Source: Harmothoe impar
Lineage: Eukaryota; Annelida; Polychaeta; Phyllodocida; Polynoidae
Direction of reading: 5' to 3'
DNA: 64,000 bases
Assembly: GCA_947462335.1 (NCBI GenBank)
Contig: OX381720.1
Coordinates: 45,478,654-45,542,653 of the forward strand
Of the stretch, positions 13,248-25,228 are shown one piece after another. The position numbers were made by a program, and so were the translations under genes. The notes under the pieces are model-generated. The model was given only the letters and a program-made list of their open reading frames with translations. It was not told the DNA's origin and did no database searches. Every line of letters begins with the position of its first letter. Positions within the stretch are counted from its first letter, which is position 1.

Positions 13248-16200
13248 GACACCAAGGGCCCATCAGAGTATATCCACATACAAGGTGTTGCTGGAATGTT
13301 GACTACCCTGGAGTAACACACCTGTGTACCACCACCTCCTGGAGGCCCAAGGTGCAGGAGTGGAGGGAGGAGTGATGTATGTCAATGTATGTCAGTAAGT
13401 GGGAAGTGTCAACCTAGTGTGATTAACAACCCTATAATAGACATACATATAACTGTTACACTTCACATCTGTAACGTCTGACCTACCTTATTCACTGCCA
13501 GCATGGCGCTGGGCTGCTGCTACACCGGCCCCCTGTGCCGTGCTCCTCCTGTAGGGGTTACCTACTAGAGCAGCTACCACAGGTGCTTAATCAGAACGAC
13601 TACTTGTCCTAAAACTGACTCAGAGTAAATTTGGCAAGGGAAATTGGGTAGAATAATACTCACATACATGTATATATGCATCTATAAAAAATGGCACGCT
13701 CAGTGCAGGGTAGTGCTTTATACGAGAGGCATCGTGAGGAGAGAACCTTATATGGATCTTGTATGAAAAGCAGAATCATGGTTTTATGGGAAATGTGGGA
13801 ACTCGTGGACATCTATCATGAGGTAAGTGTGGGCTATAAAGGCTCCTGCTCCTCCCATTGAGTCCTTTCTCTGTTCCTTGCCTTACCTCTCTCATATCTA
13901 TACAATCTTGAGGCTATATCACTAAAAGGGGGATATTGGGGGAAACATGGAAGAAGCCACCAAACAGCAAATGGTATTGGTGGAGCTGTGTTGAGTAGCT
14001 GCATTATTATTATGAGGGATAGAGTAGAGGGTAGATGAGTTCCCTTGCCAACCCGTCCCCTCCCCACGTGACCTGGCTCCTACATTGATCTTTCTACCTG
14101 CTACACTAACTGAATGGTGCCTCTGTGTCAGGGGGTGCAGGGGGAGGGCTGCTTAGTGGGCCAATATACTCCACACAGCCAACTCAAGTCAGCTGCCACG
14201 CAGAAAGGATGACCCGCCTCACCCCACACGGAGCATCCTCTCTACTTAGCTGATCAGGCATATACCACCACTATATGTAGACCTTACCCAGACACAGGGC
14301 CCATACTCAGATAGCTGTAGCTGAGGAGGCAGGGTCATGTACAGAGCTTTATACCTGAATGGGTCCCCTGAGACCTCCCACCACTCTGGTGGTTGGTGAG
14401 GCAGGGGACAGCTATCCATGGTTACAGGGGTGACTCACCTCAACCTGGATGCCATCAATGCGCAGTATCCTGTCCCCTGCAGCAAGCAACTCCTTATTGG
14501 GCCAAGTATCTCGGGGGGGGGGGGGGGGTGGAGAGGGGTATAGTGCTTTATATACCACTACTATCATATACTTTAATAACAGCATAAGGAATAATTAGGA
14601 ACCGCTTATTATTAGGGATATCAGACTAGTAGCGCTCCATAACTCATAATGTGTAATTTGCCATGCTCTCCACTACTCGATGACCTTAGTATCAATATTA
14701 ACCATACCTGAAATTCCACCCTATTTATAGCCATGCATCCCTCATAGTGGCTACGGTCATCCCTCGCCGCTCCTTCCTTACTATACCTATGAAATACTGC
14801 CAGGACCTTCCTGTGCCACGATGGCACTAGCCTCCTGAAGAACTATGCCAAATGTTAAGTGCATTCTCCAATAACTATTAAATAGTAATCAAAAGCCATG
14901 GAGCACAAAGGGGAATTGCTTTGGGAGTTGTGGATTCCCTTAGGACTGTAATGTTGTGAGTGTCATGGGAATTAAGGCCATTAGTTAACAACTAGACAGT
15001 AATGGGCCATTTCTATGTACTAAGTACTCGGTACACTGTCAATTTATGTGTTGTCCTTCTAATGACGAATAACACTGCAGTTACAGTTAAGTGTATGAAT
15101 GAACATCATCTGCAATTTATAGATACGTCTCCTCCTAACCCCAGTTTTTATTGAACCTTTATGTACATATTAGAGCGGTGCAGGAATCCTGTGTATGTTA
15201 CTTTATTGCAATTTCATGTAGATGTTATTGCCTCATAATATATATTGCCCTAGATATCCTATAAACGTCTTGTAGATGCAAAGTATTGCAGTACATGTAG
15301 TAAGTTATGTGAAAGGTACATTACTATTAGAATCTTGAGCCACATAGGAACGCGCACCTTACGTGTATCGGGTAGACCGACACTGGCTAAATTGATCCCA
15401 GTCCTCACTTTATCTGCATACCGGAGATATAAGTCGGCACAAAATCAATTCCTCTCAAATAGAGGAAACTACGTATGTATTACCCTATTTGCACATCCCA
15501 GTAGAAAAGAGGACATATTGCACAGAGGCAAGATATGATATATTTCTTCGATATTCTTATCCACAACAGTTCGCACCTTTGTATCAAGATATAGATGAAC
15601 TTAGATGCACCAATGATACAACACATACGTATGTGTGGCGTACAGGTAATGTTTGCCAGATATTTGCGACACAACATTTACCGTGAGTATAGAACACAGA
15701 AGCGTGTAGCGGAAACACGAGGCAAATAAACCAAAGTATACTATCACTAACTTAAAGGACGGTGCCGGTTTTCCCAATTGGTCATAAGAAATTTGAGGCA
15801 AAGATTGGTGAAGTTGCCTTCAATTTTGACGATCCATTTCAAGGTACAGATATCCTGTAAGAAAATATTAAGAGTGTAAAGCCTCAATCACAAGGTGGCC
15901 ATTAATAAACTGGTCCAGGCGGTGTAAGATTCATGTAACCCCTTTTCAGATCTGACATAGGCTGATCTGGATCACTATAATTAGATGCCATGTGCCAGAC
16001 TGGGCTGCCAACCGTGACTTATATCCAACATGTGGATGTCTGAAGTGTGAACCAGAGTTAACCAGATCATGCCAGTTTTATTTCCCTGGAACTCTGATTC
16101 TGATGGCATTTGGATTATTCACGTTGTAATAAGATTATCGCTTAAAACATCTTGATAATTACATCATCTTACAATGGTTTCAGGATTTGGATCCAGTTCA

Positions 16201-17240
16201 ATAAACACGGAATTTCCAGAGAAAGGTTCTGTGACTGAGAGCCCCCAATAACGGAATTAACACTAACACAGAAGCAAAATATTATAGATATTGAGAGCAC
16301 ACAGGTAACATTTCTTGCAAATCTTTCAACTAAATTTACCAAGCTGACACAATACATGTACAATGTACTACAACAAGAAGAGGATGGGATCAACCTGGTA
16401 TAATGAACTTGCAAGATCAAATATAAAAATATCCTTACCAACGAAAAGGTGTCAGGTAGACACTTTATAGTTGTCAAAGTAGGGTAACTTGATCAAAGCG
16501 ATCTGGAGATTCTAAGGCTGCTCGTCCTCTTTGCAATCAGCCAGGTTGTAGGAATGGGTGGCACGTTTTTGGTATGAAGAGGTGTGGGTCATAGAGCAAC
16601 GTAAATGTGGTGTGTTCAATGCCTATGCGGCTAGATGGTCACCAGCTATATCTAATAAGTTAAGTTACCGGGGTGATAACTAGTAAACGATGCTGTAAAT
16701 ACATATCCAACACGTGGCTAATAATGCATTACTATATATGGACAAAAGGGCATTAGTAATAGAGGCCTACTGCAAGAAGAGATAACCTTTTGTGTCCTGA
16801 CTAACTTGGGATGCAGAACACTGTGTATGCAGGTCTAAAAACAGTGTTGATAATATTGACAGTTATACGAGCTGTCGAAAACACAGCAGCCTCTATTGTT
16901 TTTGTGTCACCTGCCTTTTTTTAGAGGCGAAGGCGACTCCCTGCGTTAGATCAAGAAGCGAACGGCCCTAACTAGTCTGGAACCTATCGTTACCAAAGTC
17001 TATTATCCACCCACTGAGGGGTGTGGTACAGTGCATGGGGTACATCAGGCAGGGTGTGTCATATTGTAGCTTTTATTGTCCAGGGGTATTCATAGACATT
17101 GGGGACTCAGAATAGAGATAGATCTTTGGCACCCCCTGTACATGCCATATTATATGAGGCGGCCCAAAGGGGGTGAGTTCCATGAGGCAGATACACCTCT
17201 CACCGTGACATATAGTCTGCTGACGTGTTCTAGGGCATTA

Positions 17241-17272
17241 CCTGAATACGTGTACTAGTACACGTATTCAGG
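17241..17272. repeat. Perfect 32-bp palindrome
   Basis: CCTGAATACGTGTACT is followed immediately by its exact reverse complement AGTACACGTATTCAGG, with no spacer and no mismatch. A partial third copy of one arm (ATTCAGGTAA) follows at about 17280. It does not sit in one of the larger repeat families I can recognise. Confidence 0.95.
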
Positions 17273-17384
17273 GAATGTAATTCAGGTAACTACATTGACA
17301 ACTAGGTTAATTGTCTTTACAGTTTGCACAAACAAATGCATGATGGATCCCTTCGCGAATTTCTCTAAGTCATCAAAATGTACT

Positions 17385-17605
17385 TTTAACAACGGGGAGG
17401 AGGGGTGGATCCTGCTGAAATGTTCAAATACGCCATACGACTCCCGCCCCTGTGTGTTCAAATGTATAGCGTCCGATCCCGTTTTAGCTAAACTTAGTAA
17501 TGCGCTGGCTTTTTTCACTAAGAAAGAATGAAATTTGTTTGGTTCCTCCCCCCCTCTCAAGGAGTCCCACATATTTTTGCCCCCTTCCCCCATCTTTAAA
17601 ACAAC
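17385..17605. mobile_element. Degraded copy of MITE family C
   Basis: TTTTAACAACGGGGAGGAGG at the left and TTTGGTTCCTCCCCCCCTCT with ATTTTTGCCCCC at the right recall the TTTTTTAACAACAGGGGGG and TTTTTTTGGTCCCCCCC modules of the intact elements at 5978 and 25229. The terminal GGGAGTG and target duplications are not recognisable, so boundaries are approximate. Confidence 0.45.
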
Positions 17606-18785
17606 CAAGTATTACAGTCTGTATTACAGGGGGAAGCCCTGACATTGATTGTAACGACTGAGCACCGACCATTTAATCAGGCTAATGGCAAGATGCTCCT
17701 CCCAAATCACAACCAGGAACGCTAATGGCCATCTCAGGGCCCTAATCAATAACAGGATGGGAACGTCTGAATATTCACTCACAGACAATTCTACAGGATG
17801 TTTTAAAGTAACAGAAAGTTTTATAGATACGGTACATATTAAATCTAGCTTGAATTATGGCCCATGAAGATAATAGTACATGTTCGCCCCCATCCCTTAC
17901 TTGAATATATCTGTTTATCCATGGCTTACTCTAGATAGAGGGTTATAAAAGAAGAAAATATAATGTATACATATACGGATATCCCTGTCAGAACTCCTTT
18001 CTGTTTCATATTGCAAATAAGGGGTACCTGGGGAATTAAATCATCTGATATAATCCTGATAACATTGACCCTACTTAGAAATCCTCCAGGTCTGTCTGTG
18101 AGACTGAACGTAGGCATGAATGGGAATACGGGGAAACCCTAGATCTCCAGGCTATCAACAATATTAGTTCAGTAGGCATTTAAACAGTGAGTAGAGTCTG
18201 CCATTGTCATGGTGCATGGCCAATTACAAGAGGGCACAAACTGAGCCCAGGAGTCCAGTGTTTGTCTAGGTGCTATCAGAGAATGGCCTGTGTTGATGAT
18301 GCGAAGGTACTGTTGGTTGTTGGGGCTAGGTATGGTGTTATACCGTAAGTTCCTGCGTATAACTCGCTGGTTTATATCTGTGAATCAGACCCCAGTGCAG
18401 CTCTGATTAACCCGCTTATAGCATTCCCTCGAGTTGGGGTGCGGCTTATACGCGAGCTGTATAGAAGGCTATGTGTGGGCTATATGTTTTTCCTTAGGTC
18501 TGACTGCGGCTTCTATTTTTTCGCAACGCAGCTTCTATGAGAGATGCAGGTGAGAGGCAGTAATTTACGGTAGTTATCGACTCGACATTTATATCAGTGG
18601 ATAGTGAAGGGGGTGAGAGGCGGCAGGGGAGGGAGGGAGATGGAGTGGAGTAGGATGATGATGGTGAGTGTGTGTGGGGGGGGGGGGGGGGGTTATAAGG
18701 ACGGAGAGTTGGCTCACAATCAGGTCTAGCCGTCACTAGTGGGAGCGGTGATTGGTTGCACCCTCGGCCACTCCCTCCTGTACCT

Positions 18786-20147
18786 CGGCCACCCATGGCT
18801 GCATCCAGCTCCAGGGGCCGGGGGGGGGGGCACTCTGTATGTATTCTATTCTGCCATCCATGGCTGCATCCAGCTCCAGAGGACCCGGGGGGGGGGGCAC
18901 TCTATATGTATTCTATTCTGCCACCCATGGCTGCATCCAGCTCCAGAGGACCCGGGGGGGCACTCTATATGTATTCTATTCTGCCACCCATGGCTGCATC
19001 CAGCTCCAGGGGACCCGGGGGGGGGCACTCTATATGTATTCTATTCTGCCACCCATGGCTGCATCCAGCTCCAGGGGACCCGGGGGGGGGGGCACTCTAT
19101 ATGTATTCTATTCTGCCACCCATGGATGCATCCAGCTCCAGAGGAAGGGGGGGGGGGCATTCTGTATGTATTCTATTCTGTTCTGCAACCCATGGATGCA
19201 TCCAGCTCAAGGGGACCCGGGGGGGGGGGCACTCTATATGTATTCTGTTCTGCCACCCATGGATGCATCCAGCTCCAGAGGAAGGGGGGGGGCACTCTGT
19301 ATGTATTCTATTCTGCCACCCATGGATGCATCCAGCTCAAGGGGCGGGGGGGGGGCACTCTATATGTATTCTATTCTGCCACCCATGGCTGCATCCAGCT
19401 CCAGGGGACCCGGGGGGGGGGCACTCTATATGTATTCTATTCTGCCACCCATGGATGCATCCAGCTCCAGAGGAAGGGGGGGGGGGCATTCTGTATGTAT
19501 TCTATTCTGCCACCCATGGCTGCATCCAGCTCCAGAGGACCCGGGGGGGCACTCTATATGTATTCTATTCTGCCACCCATGGCTGCATCCAGCTCCAGGG
19601 GACCCGGGGGGGGCACTCTATATGTATTCTATTCTGCCACCCATGGCTGCATCCAGCTCCAGAGGACCGGGGGGGGGGGCACTCTATATGTATTCTATTC
19701 TGCCACCCATGGCTGCATCCCGCTCCAGAGGACCGGGGGGGGCACTCTATATGTATTCTATTCTGCAACCCATGGATGCATCCAGCTCAAGGGGACCCGG
19801 GGGGGGGGGGCACTCTATATGTATTCTGTTCTGCCACCCATGGATGCATCCAGCTCCAGAGGAAGGGGGGGGGCACTCTGTATGTATTCTATTCTGCCAC
19901 CCATGGATGCATCCAGCTCAAGGGGCGGGGGGGGGGGCACTCTGTATGTATTCTATTCTGCCACCCATGGCTGCATCCAGCTCCAGGAGCGGGGGGGGGG
20001 GCACTCTGTATGTATTCTATTCTGCCACCCATGGCTGCATCTAGCTCCAGAGGCCGGGGGGGGGGGGCACTCTGTATGTATTCTATTCTGCCACCCATGG
20101 CTGCATCCAGCTCCAGGGGACGGGAGGGGGAGGGGGGCACTCTGTAG
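18786..20147. repeat. G-rich minisatellite, about 21 copies of a 60-66 bp unit
   Basis: Each unit reads roughly CTGCCACCCATGGCTGCATC, CAGCTCCAGRGGACC, a run of 6-12 G, then CACTCTRTATGTATTCTATT. I count 21 CATGG-containing units. Unit length varies because the G run and the preceding GACC/GAA/GC segment vary. The unit has no stop codon in any forward frame and its length drifts modulo 3, so three overlapping frames stay open for over 1.2 kb. These are repeat artefacts, not genes. Variant units recur in the same order 580 bp apart (CAACCCATGG start at 19186 and again at 19766), showing a block duplication of about nine units. Confidence 0.95.
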
Positions 20148-20227
20148 AGAGAGCCCAGGTCAAATACCCCTGTGTACGGATACGACTATCATTATTAACC
20201 GGTGGATAATCACTGTTAATTTATGCA

Positions 20228-20260
20228 CTCGACACAAACCCAAGTTGGGTTTGTGTCGAG
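20228..20260. repeat. Perfect 16-bp inverted repeat with 1-nt spacer
   Basis: CTCGACACAAACCCAA, then G, then its exact reverse complement TTGGGTTTGTGTCGAG. It lies 80 bp after the minisatellite and about 400 bp before the LINE sequence. It could extrude as a cruciform or be the core of a small foldback element. I see no longer homologous arms beyond it. Confidence 0.9.
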
Positions 20261-20639
20261 GCCAAAAATCTGCACAGAGAGCAATAACGCGCGCCGGCTA
20301 GAAACTTGAACCATCCAGAGAGGTATTCTGATCATTCCCTCGTTCACGGAATGGTGCACGCCGCCAGTGAATCTAGCAAGGTACAGATCTATACAGTGAG
20401 ATAAGCATAAACAGATATCATGATGAGTACCCCTTCCACCCTAAGAACCATCTGAGGCGTGTTCATTAGGCAACCAGCATGCATGTGACTCATGCATTTC
20501 CTCACACCTCCACTACTCCAGCCATGCCAACGTGTGCGCACCGTGCGCCAAGTTAGCACGTTTCAGGGAATTAATTACATTGCACTAGAACTCATCCCGC
20601 TAATGAAGTTGTACATCCTTTGACATGAGAGAGAGACAT

Positions 20640-23600
20640 AGAGAGGGGAGGGACTACCCGGGGTCAAAAAACTACAAACCAGCTGCAGCATAATGGTCAT
20701 CCAGGCCAGAAAAGGTGCAGCTCATCGCCGGATTAGGAAGGGTCCCACGCCTCCTATTATCTCCAGCATGCAAACCCCTGTCGCAGGACATAAAACTGAC
20801 ACCCTTATTACAGGCAAAATCCCCCAGGGTGCGGGCACTATGGGGGATAAAGACCTGGTTTATGTCTTGTTACATGTGGAAACTTCTATACAACGTCCAG
20901 GGAGAAGGGAGGCGGAGCAATATGGGAAATATTATTCACGCATCAACTACCGGGAAAAAGGGTCATCTGAACGTGGGAAAGCAGGGAGATATGGCATGGA
21001 AACTGATTTCAAAAAGAACACACGATAGCTCAGAGGTAAAAGGGTTCAAGGTCATTTTCTGGAATGCCCAGAGCATGAAGGGTAAAATTGAGACACTCAG
21101 ACTTTTTACCTACTCTAGGAAGCCCCACGTCATTGCCTTCTCCGAAACCTGGCTGAAACCATGGACAGATGGATTTTTTGAAATGGAAGGTTACACTATG
21201 CACAGAAAAGACAGGATAGTCGACAAAGCAGGGGGCGTTAGCATTTACGTCAGAGATTCCATTCCCCAAATGAGGATAAGGGCCCCCGAGTGTAACATAA
21301 TGAACAAAGACTGTGAACTCCTGGCGGTTAAAATTCATAGGAAGGGATGTAAGCCTGAGGTAATAGTTAGTTTGTATAGACCACACGATGGAGACAAAGA
21401 CATCTTCAGTGAGTTATTACTTAAAGCCCTAAGCTGTATCAGACAATACTACCCCAAATTGGCACTCTACATTGGGGGAGACTTTAACATAAACCTAGCA
21501 CCGGAGGTGCATGTGAAAACAGTAATGGATACAATTTCTAAAAAATTCCATGTGCACCCACTGATTACTGAGCCAACGCGCCCCCTGCACAATGACGTGA
21601 ATACCTTGGACCAGATCTACACCTCGGCTGGCGACATAATGGCGGCGGGCCTCATCAAGGTGGGCATTAGTGACCACTCCCCTGTATTCAGCATAATGAA
21701 GAAAAAGAAAGTGCAACACATAAAAACGGAATTTAGTGGTAGGTCATATTTTAAATATGACTACCAGAAGATGGAGGGGCTAATAAAGCAAAAAGACTGG
21801 GATGAGTTACTTAGGGATAAAAACTCGGAAGAAATGTGGGGTACAATGCAAGAAGTTATGATGGAGATTGCTGACCAGCTGTACCCCATGAAACAGTACA
21901 GCTTCAGAGACCAAAGACCAGAATGGCTGACCAATGATGTGGTGGAGATGATGCGAGAGAGAGATGACACGTACAAGAGGGCACTCAAGGGTAAGGACCC
22001 AGATATCCAGCAAAGAGCCAGAGCTCTTAGAACTTACACCAACAGGATGGTAAGGAGGGCAAAAGGAGAGTTCATACTAAGGAAGATACAACAATACAAA
22101 AAGCACAAAAAGAAGTTCTGGGAGGCGCTCAACCAGCTACTACCACAGAAGAAAAGGAGAAAACCAATCCACCTCTTGGATATGGAAGAGAATCCCATAC
22201 CATCAGAAGAAGTTTCTACGGTAATCAATGAATATTTTGCGTCCATAGGAAGAGTGTTGGCAGAAAAAATACCAGAGGAAGAGGGGGATGTCCCCTCACC
22301 CCGGCAGACTGAATCAGTCTTTGCATTGCAAAATGTGACAAGGCCTGAAGTACTGAAGCTGGTAAAAGAAATAAATATAACACAATCCTCGGGAATTGAA
22401 ACTATCTCATCCAGACTGCTGCGAGACGCGCTACTCTGCATGATAGACCAGTTCACACGTCTCATCAATCTGTGCATAACAGAAGGAAAGTTTCCATCCC
22501 AGTGGAAAGGGGCCAAGGTAGTTCCCCTACCAAAAACAACAGCACCAACAGGCCCATCTGAACTGAGACCGATCTCCCTTCTCCCTGTCCCGGGGAAGAT
22601 TCTGGAGAGGGTGATTCATTCCCAGCTTTATGACTACATGGAGAGAAACAGCCTGCTAAGCAAAGAGCAACACGGGTTCAGAAAGGAACACTGTACACTA
22701 GACGCAGTATTTAAAGTTAACACTGAGGCATATGAAGCCCAGGTAAAGAAAGAGCATACAGGGGCCATTTTCCTAGATTTCTCCAAGGCGTTTGACACAT
22801 TGGACCACACCTTGCTGCTGAGGAAACTACCCCGCTATGGACTGGACCAGCACGCGATCCATTGGTTTGAAAGCTACTTGGAAGGCCGGAGGCAGAGAAC
22901 AATCTGTAATGACACTCTGTCAGGCTGGGAGGGGGTAGAGTATGGAGTCCCTCAGGGATCCATACTCGGCCCGCTCCTATTCATTTTGTATGTGAATGAC
23001 TTACCCCAGCTTGGCCTTAACTCAACAGTGAGTTTATATGCCGATGACACCCTCCTCATATACAGCAACAAGGATATGGACGAGGTAAACAGGCAGATGC
23101 AGCAGGATATGGACGCAGTCAGCAAATGGTGCAATCAGAACAAGCTGACTATCAATCCAGCAAAATCACAAAGCATGTTAATATCCAGGAGTAATGAATC
23201 CGCAGACCTTGTAGTGAGGTTAAAGGGAGAGCCCCTACAAAGCACAACCAGCTATAAATACCTAGGGGTAATGATCGACAGCAGTCTATCCTATGAAGAG
23301 CAGTTTGAGAAGATGTCTAGCTCGGTGAGCCATAAACTCTGGATGTTGAAGTTCATAAGACAATTCTTAGATCTGGGTACGGCTCTGATAGTGTACAAGT
23401 CAATGATTCTCCCATATCTAGATTATGGTAGTGTCTTCCTAACCAGAGCAACGATAGCACAGCACACGAAACTTCAGGTATTGCAGAATTCTGGGCTCAG
23501 GCTATGCTTTAATGTGAGGGATCCCCAGGCAGTGCACATTAAGGATCTCCACATCAGAGGGAAAGTCCTTCCTCTAGACCTAAGGAGAATTTACCTACAA

Positions 23601-24393
23601 AATACGATGTGCCACAGGCTACTTCATACAGGTGACCTGAGAACCCTTCCGTGCACAGGTACACGTGCCACCGGAGCCCCAGTAATCAAGCAATCCCACC
23701 CAAAGCAAGCCTCTCTGCTGAACAATCCCACCTACCAAGCATTCGCAAGATGGAATAGCCTAAAACCAGAAGTACGCTGGACCACAGAGAAAACGCCCTT
23801 CAAGAAAATCATCCTGAAAAAACTGGTGACCTACTTCTACCAAAGGTGGAGGAATGACAACTCGCACCTCCTTTATGAGGGGGTTGATGTAGCAGTGTAG
23901 TGTTAGTGACAATCCTCTCTCTCTCTCCTCTCAAACACGAGTACTCACCCCATATGATACATGCACTTCCCCTCTGTTGTGAATGGATAATGGAAGTTAG
24001 AAAGGCAGGGATATCTCTGAGCTATTGTCAATGGCAATTAGTATAGGGATAGGCATTTGAATAAATGGGTTGTAATCCGATCTCCAAGTTAGGTAGGGTA
24101 TTAAACAGATGCCCGCTGATGGACAAAGACTAGAAGTTTCCGGTCCGTCCTGTCTGTACTGTGGTGCTGGCACCTTATACCTAATTTCTATAGAATATTA
24201 CTTGGCATCTTAGCTAGCTAGCTGTGTGTACGGAAAACATTTATCAAGCAAATGGAACAGTAAGGGAGAGTGACGACACACATCACTCCATTGGACTGAT
24301 AAAGGGAGATCGGACCCAGGCTATATGCCTGGTACTGAAGAGTCTGTCCAATCAAATCTAAACCTTGAATAAAAAAAAAAAAAAAAAAAAAAA
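20640..24393 (+). mobile_element. Non-LTR retrotransposon (LINE, Jockey/CR1-L2-type), nearly complete
   Basis: The element carries one long intact ORF with an APE-type endonuclease followed by a reverse transcriptase. It then has a roughly 470-bp 3' tail ending in AATAAA merged into 23 consecutive A at 24371-24393. The 3' end is therefore clear. The 5' boundary is a guess, because I cannot find a target-site duplication matching the sequence after the poly(A). No separate ORF1 (gag-like RNA-binding protein) is visible upstream, so the element is either 5'-truncated or of a type lacking ORF1. The undamaged ORF points to a recent insertion. Confidence 0.85.
20862..23900 (+). CDS. LINE ORF: endonuclease-reverse transcriptase
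   Basis: About 1012 aa from the first in-frame ATG. The frame is open upstream to a stop at 20691. The protein nicks target DNA and copies the element's RNA by target-primed reverse transcription. Residues about 60-275 form the APE-like endonuclease: FWNAQS, SETW, GGDFN and SDHSP supply the conserved N, E, D/N and D-H positions. Residues about 470-790 form the reverse transcriptase: LDFSKAFDTLDH (motif A), GVPQGSILGPLLF (motif B) and YADD at residues 726-729 (motif C, catalytic aspartates). A basic C-terminal domain follows. No frameshift or internal stop is present. The motif layout fits Jockey/CR1/L2-like LINEs. I cannot fix the clade without a tree. Confidence 0.93.
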   Translation: MSCYMWKLLYNVQGEGRRSNMGNIIHASTTGKKGHLNVGKQGDMAWKLISKRTHDSSEVKGFKVIFWNAQSMKGKIETLRLFTYSRKPHVIAFSETWLKPWTDGFFEMEGYTMHRKDRIVDKAGGVSIYVRDSIPQMRIRAPECNIMNKDCELLAVKIHRKGCKPEVIVSLYRPHDGDKDIFSELLLKALSCIRQYYPKLALYIGGDFNINLAPEVHVKTVMDTISKKFHVHPLITEPTRPLHNDVNTLDQIYTSAGDIMAAGLIKVGISDHSPVFSIMKKKKVQHIKTEFSGRSYFKYDYQKMEGLIKQKDWDELLRDKNSEEMWGTMQEVMMEIADQLYPMKQYSFRDQRPEWLTNDVVEMMRERDDTYKRALKGKDPDIQQRARALRTYTNRMVRRAKGEFILRKIQQYKKHKKKFWEALNQLLPQKKRRKPIHLLDMEENPIPSEEVSTVINEYFASIGRVLAEKIPEEEGDVPSPRQTESVFALQNVTRPEVLKLVKEINITQSSGIETISSRLLRDALLCMIDQFTRLINLCITEGKFPSQWKGAKVVPLPKTTAPTGPSELRPISLLPVPGKILERVIHSQLYDYMERNSLLSKEQHGFRKEHCTLDAVFKVNTEAYEAQVKKEHTGAIFLDFSKAFDTLDHTLLLRKLPRYGLDQHAIHWFESYLEGRRQRTICNDTLSGWEGVEYGVPQGSILGPLLFILYVNDLPQLGLNSTVSLYADDTLLIYSNKDMDEVNRQMQQDMDAVSKWCNQNKLTINPAKSQSMLISRSNESADLVVRLKGEPLQSTTSYKYLGVMIDSSLSYEEQFEKMSSSVSHKLWMLKFIRQFLDLGTALIVYKSMILPYLDYGSVFLTRATIAQHTKLQVLQNSGLRLCFNVRDPQAVHIKDLHIRGKVLPLDLRRIYLQNTMCHRLLHTGDLRTLPCTGTRATGAPVIKQSHPKQASLLNNPTYQAFARWNSLKPEVRWTTEKTPFKKIILKKLVTYFYQRWRNDNSHLLYEGVDVAV

Positions 24394-25228
24394 CTTACAC
24401 ACATGTCTGGCGTCTGGTAAATGCACCTTTTCCACCTAGCAAGGTTTCAATTCTCAACCAAAAATTCTAAAAATTGTCCTAGTTTTCCCAGTTTTCACGA
24501 AAACGGGCACTCTTGGGTCTAAAGCTCCCTAGTAAGGCTATTAAAGGGGTGGTCATAGGTCTAGGTAGAACGCACAGGTAGAACACCTGTGTCAATATGA
24601 AGTCGAGTAACCTCCCTGCCCTTCCACGGAGATCCAGCTCACAAGCCATAGTTCCCATCCATAGAGCAGCTCTGGTATAGTCTGACAGAACAACTGATAC
24701 CAATGATAGGCTGAACAGGATTTCATTGACCTGACATTCCCCTATGACAGCGAATTTTACATGGCAATAACCAGATAACTCAATATCATTATGATAGACC
24801 CTATCCATTGATGTACAAAGATCATTGAAATCTCTGTCTCTCCATATGCTTCCTACATGCGTTGGCTTTATGTGTAAAACGAAAGTGCTCTTTTGAGCGA
24901 TGGATAACATTAGTGATTGTGGACTTTAGAAGCAGACAACTGGAGTCCTATTTCCCTGCATTAATTCTGATGGTTCAAGAGCCAGTGCATTAGTGTGTTC
25001 AGCACTGCTTATACACTGGTTGTGAACCGTGCACATTAGTCAGTATATTACATGTACACAGACCTCGCCTACGCCTTATCTCCGATCCTTTTGGGAAGTG
25101 TATATAGGGACAGAGGTAAAGGTAGAACCGATGCCACTGACTGCCAATGATCTACAAAATTCTTTCATGGAGTGATGTACTCCACCCTTTCCCCCATTTA
25201 CACATGTCCTAATAACTAATTCACGTAA

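Noticed and set aside
18739..20301. Three overlapping forward open frames of 430-520 codons over the minisatellite
   Set aside because: They are the same repeat read in rotating frames. There is no domain, splice context or codon bias, and the frames exist only because the unit lacks stop codons.
20715..20861. Upstream extension of the LINE ORF from a GTG codon
   Set aside because: GTG is not an expected start in animals. The first ATG at 20862 still leaves the whole endonuclease domain intact.
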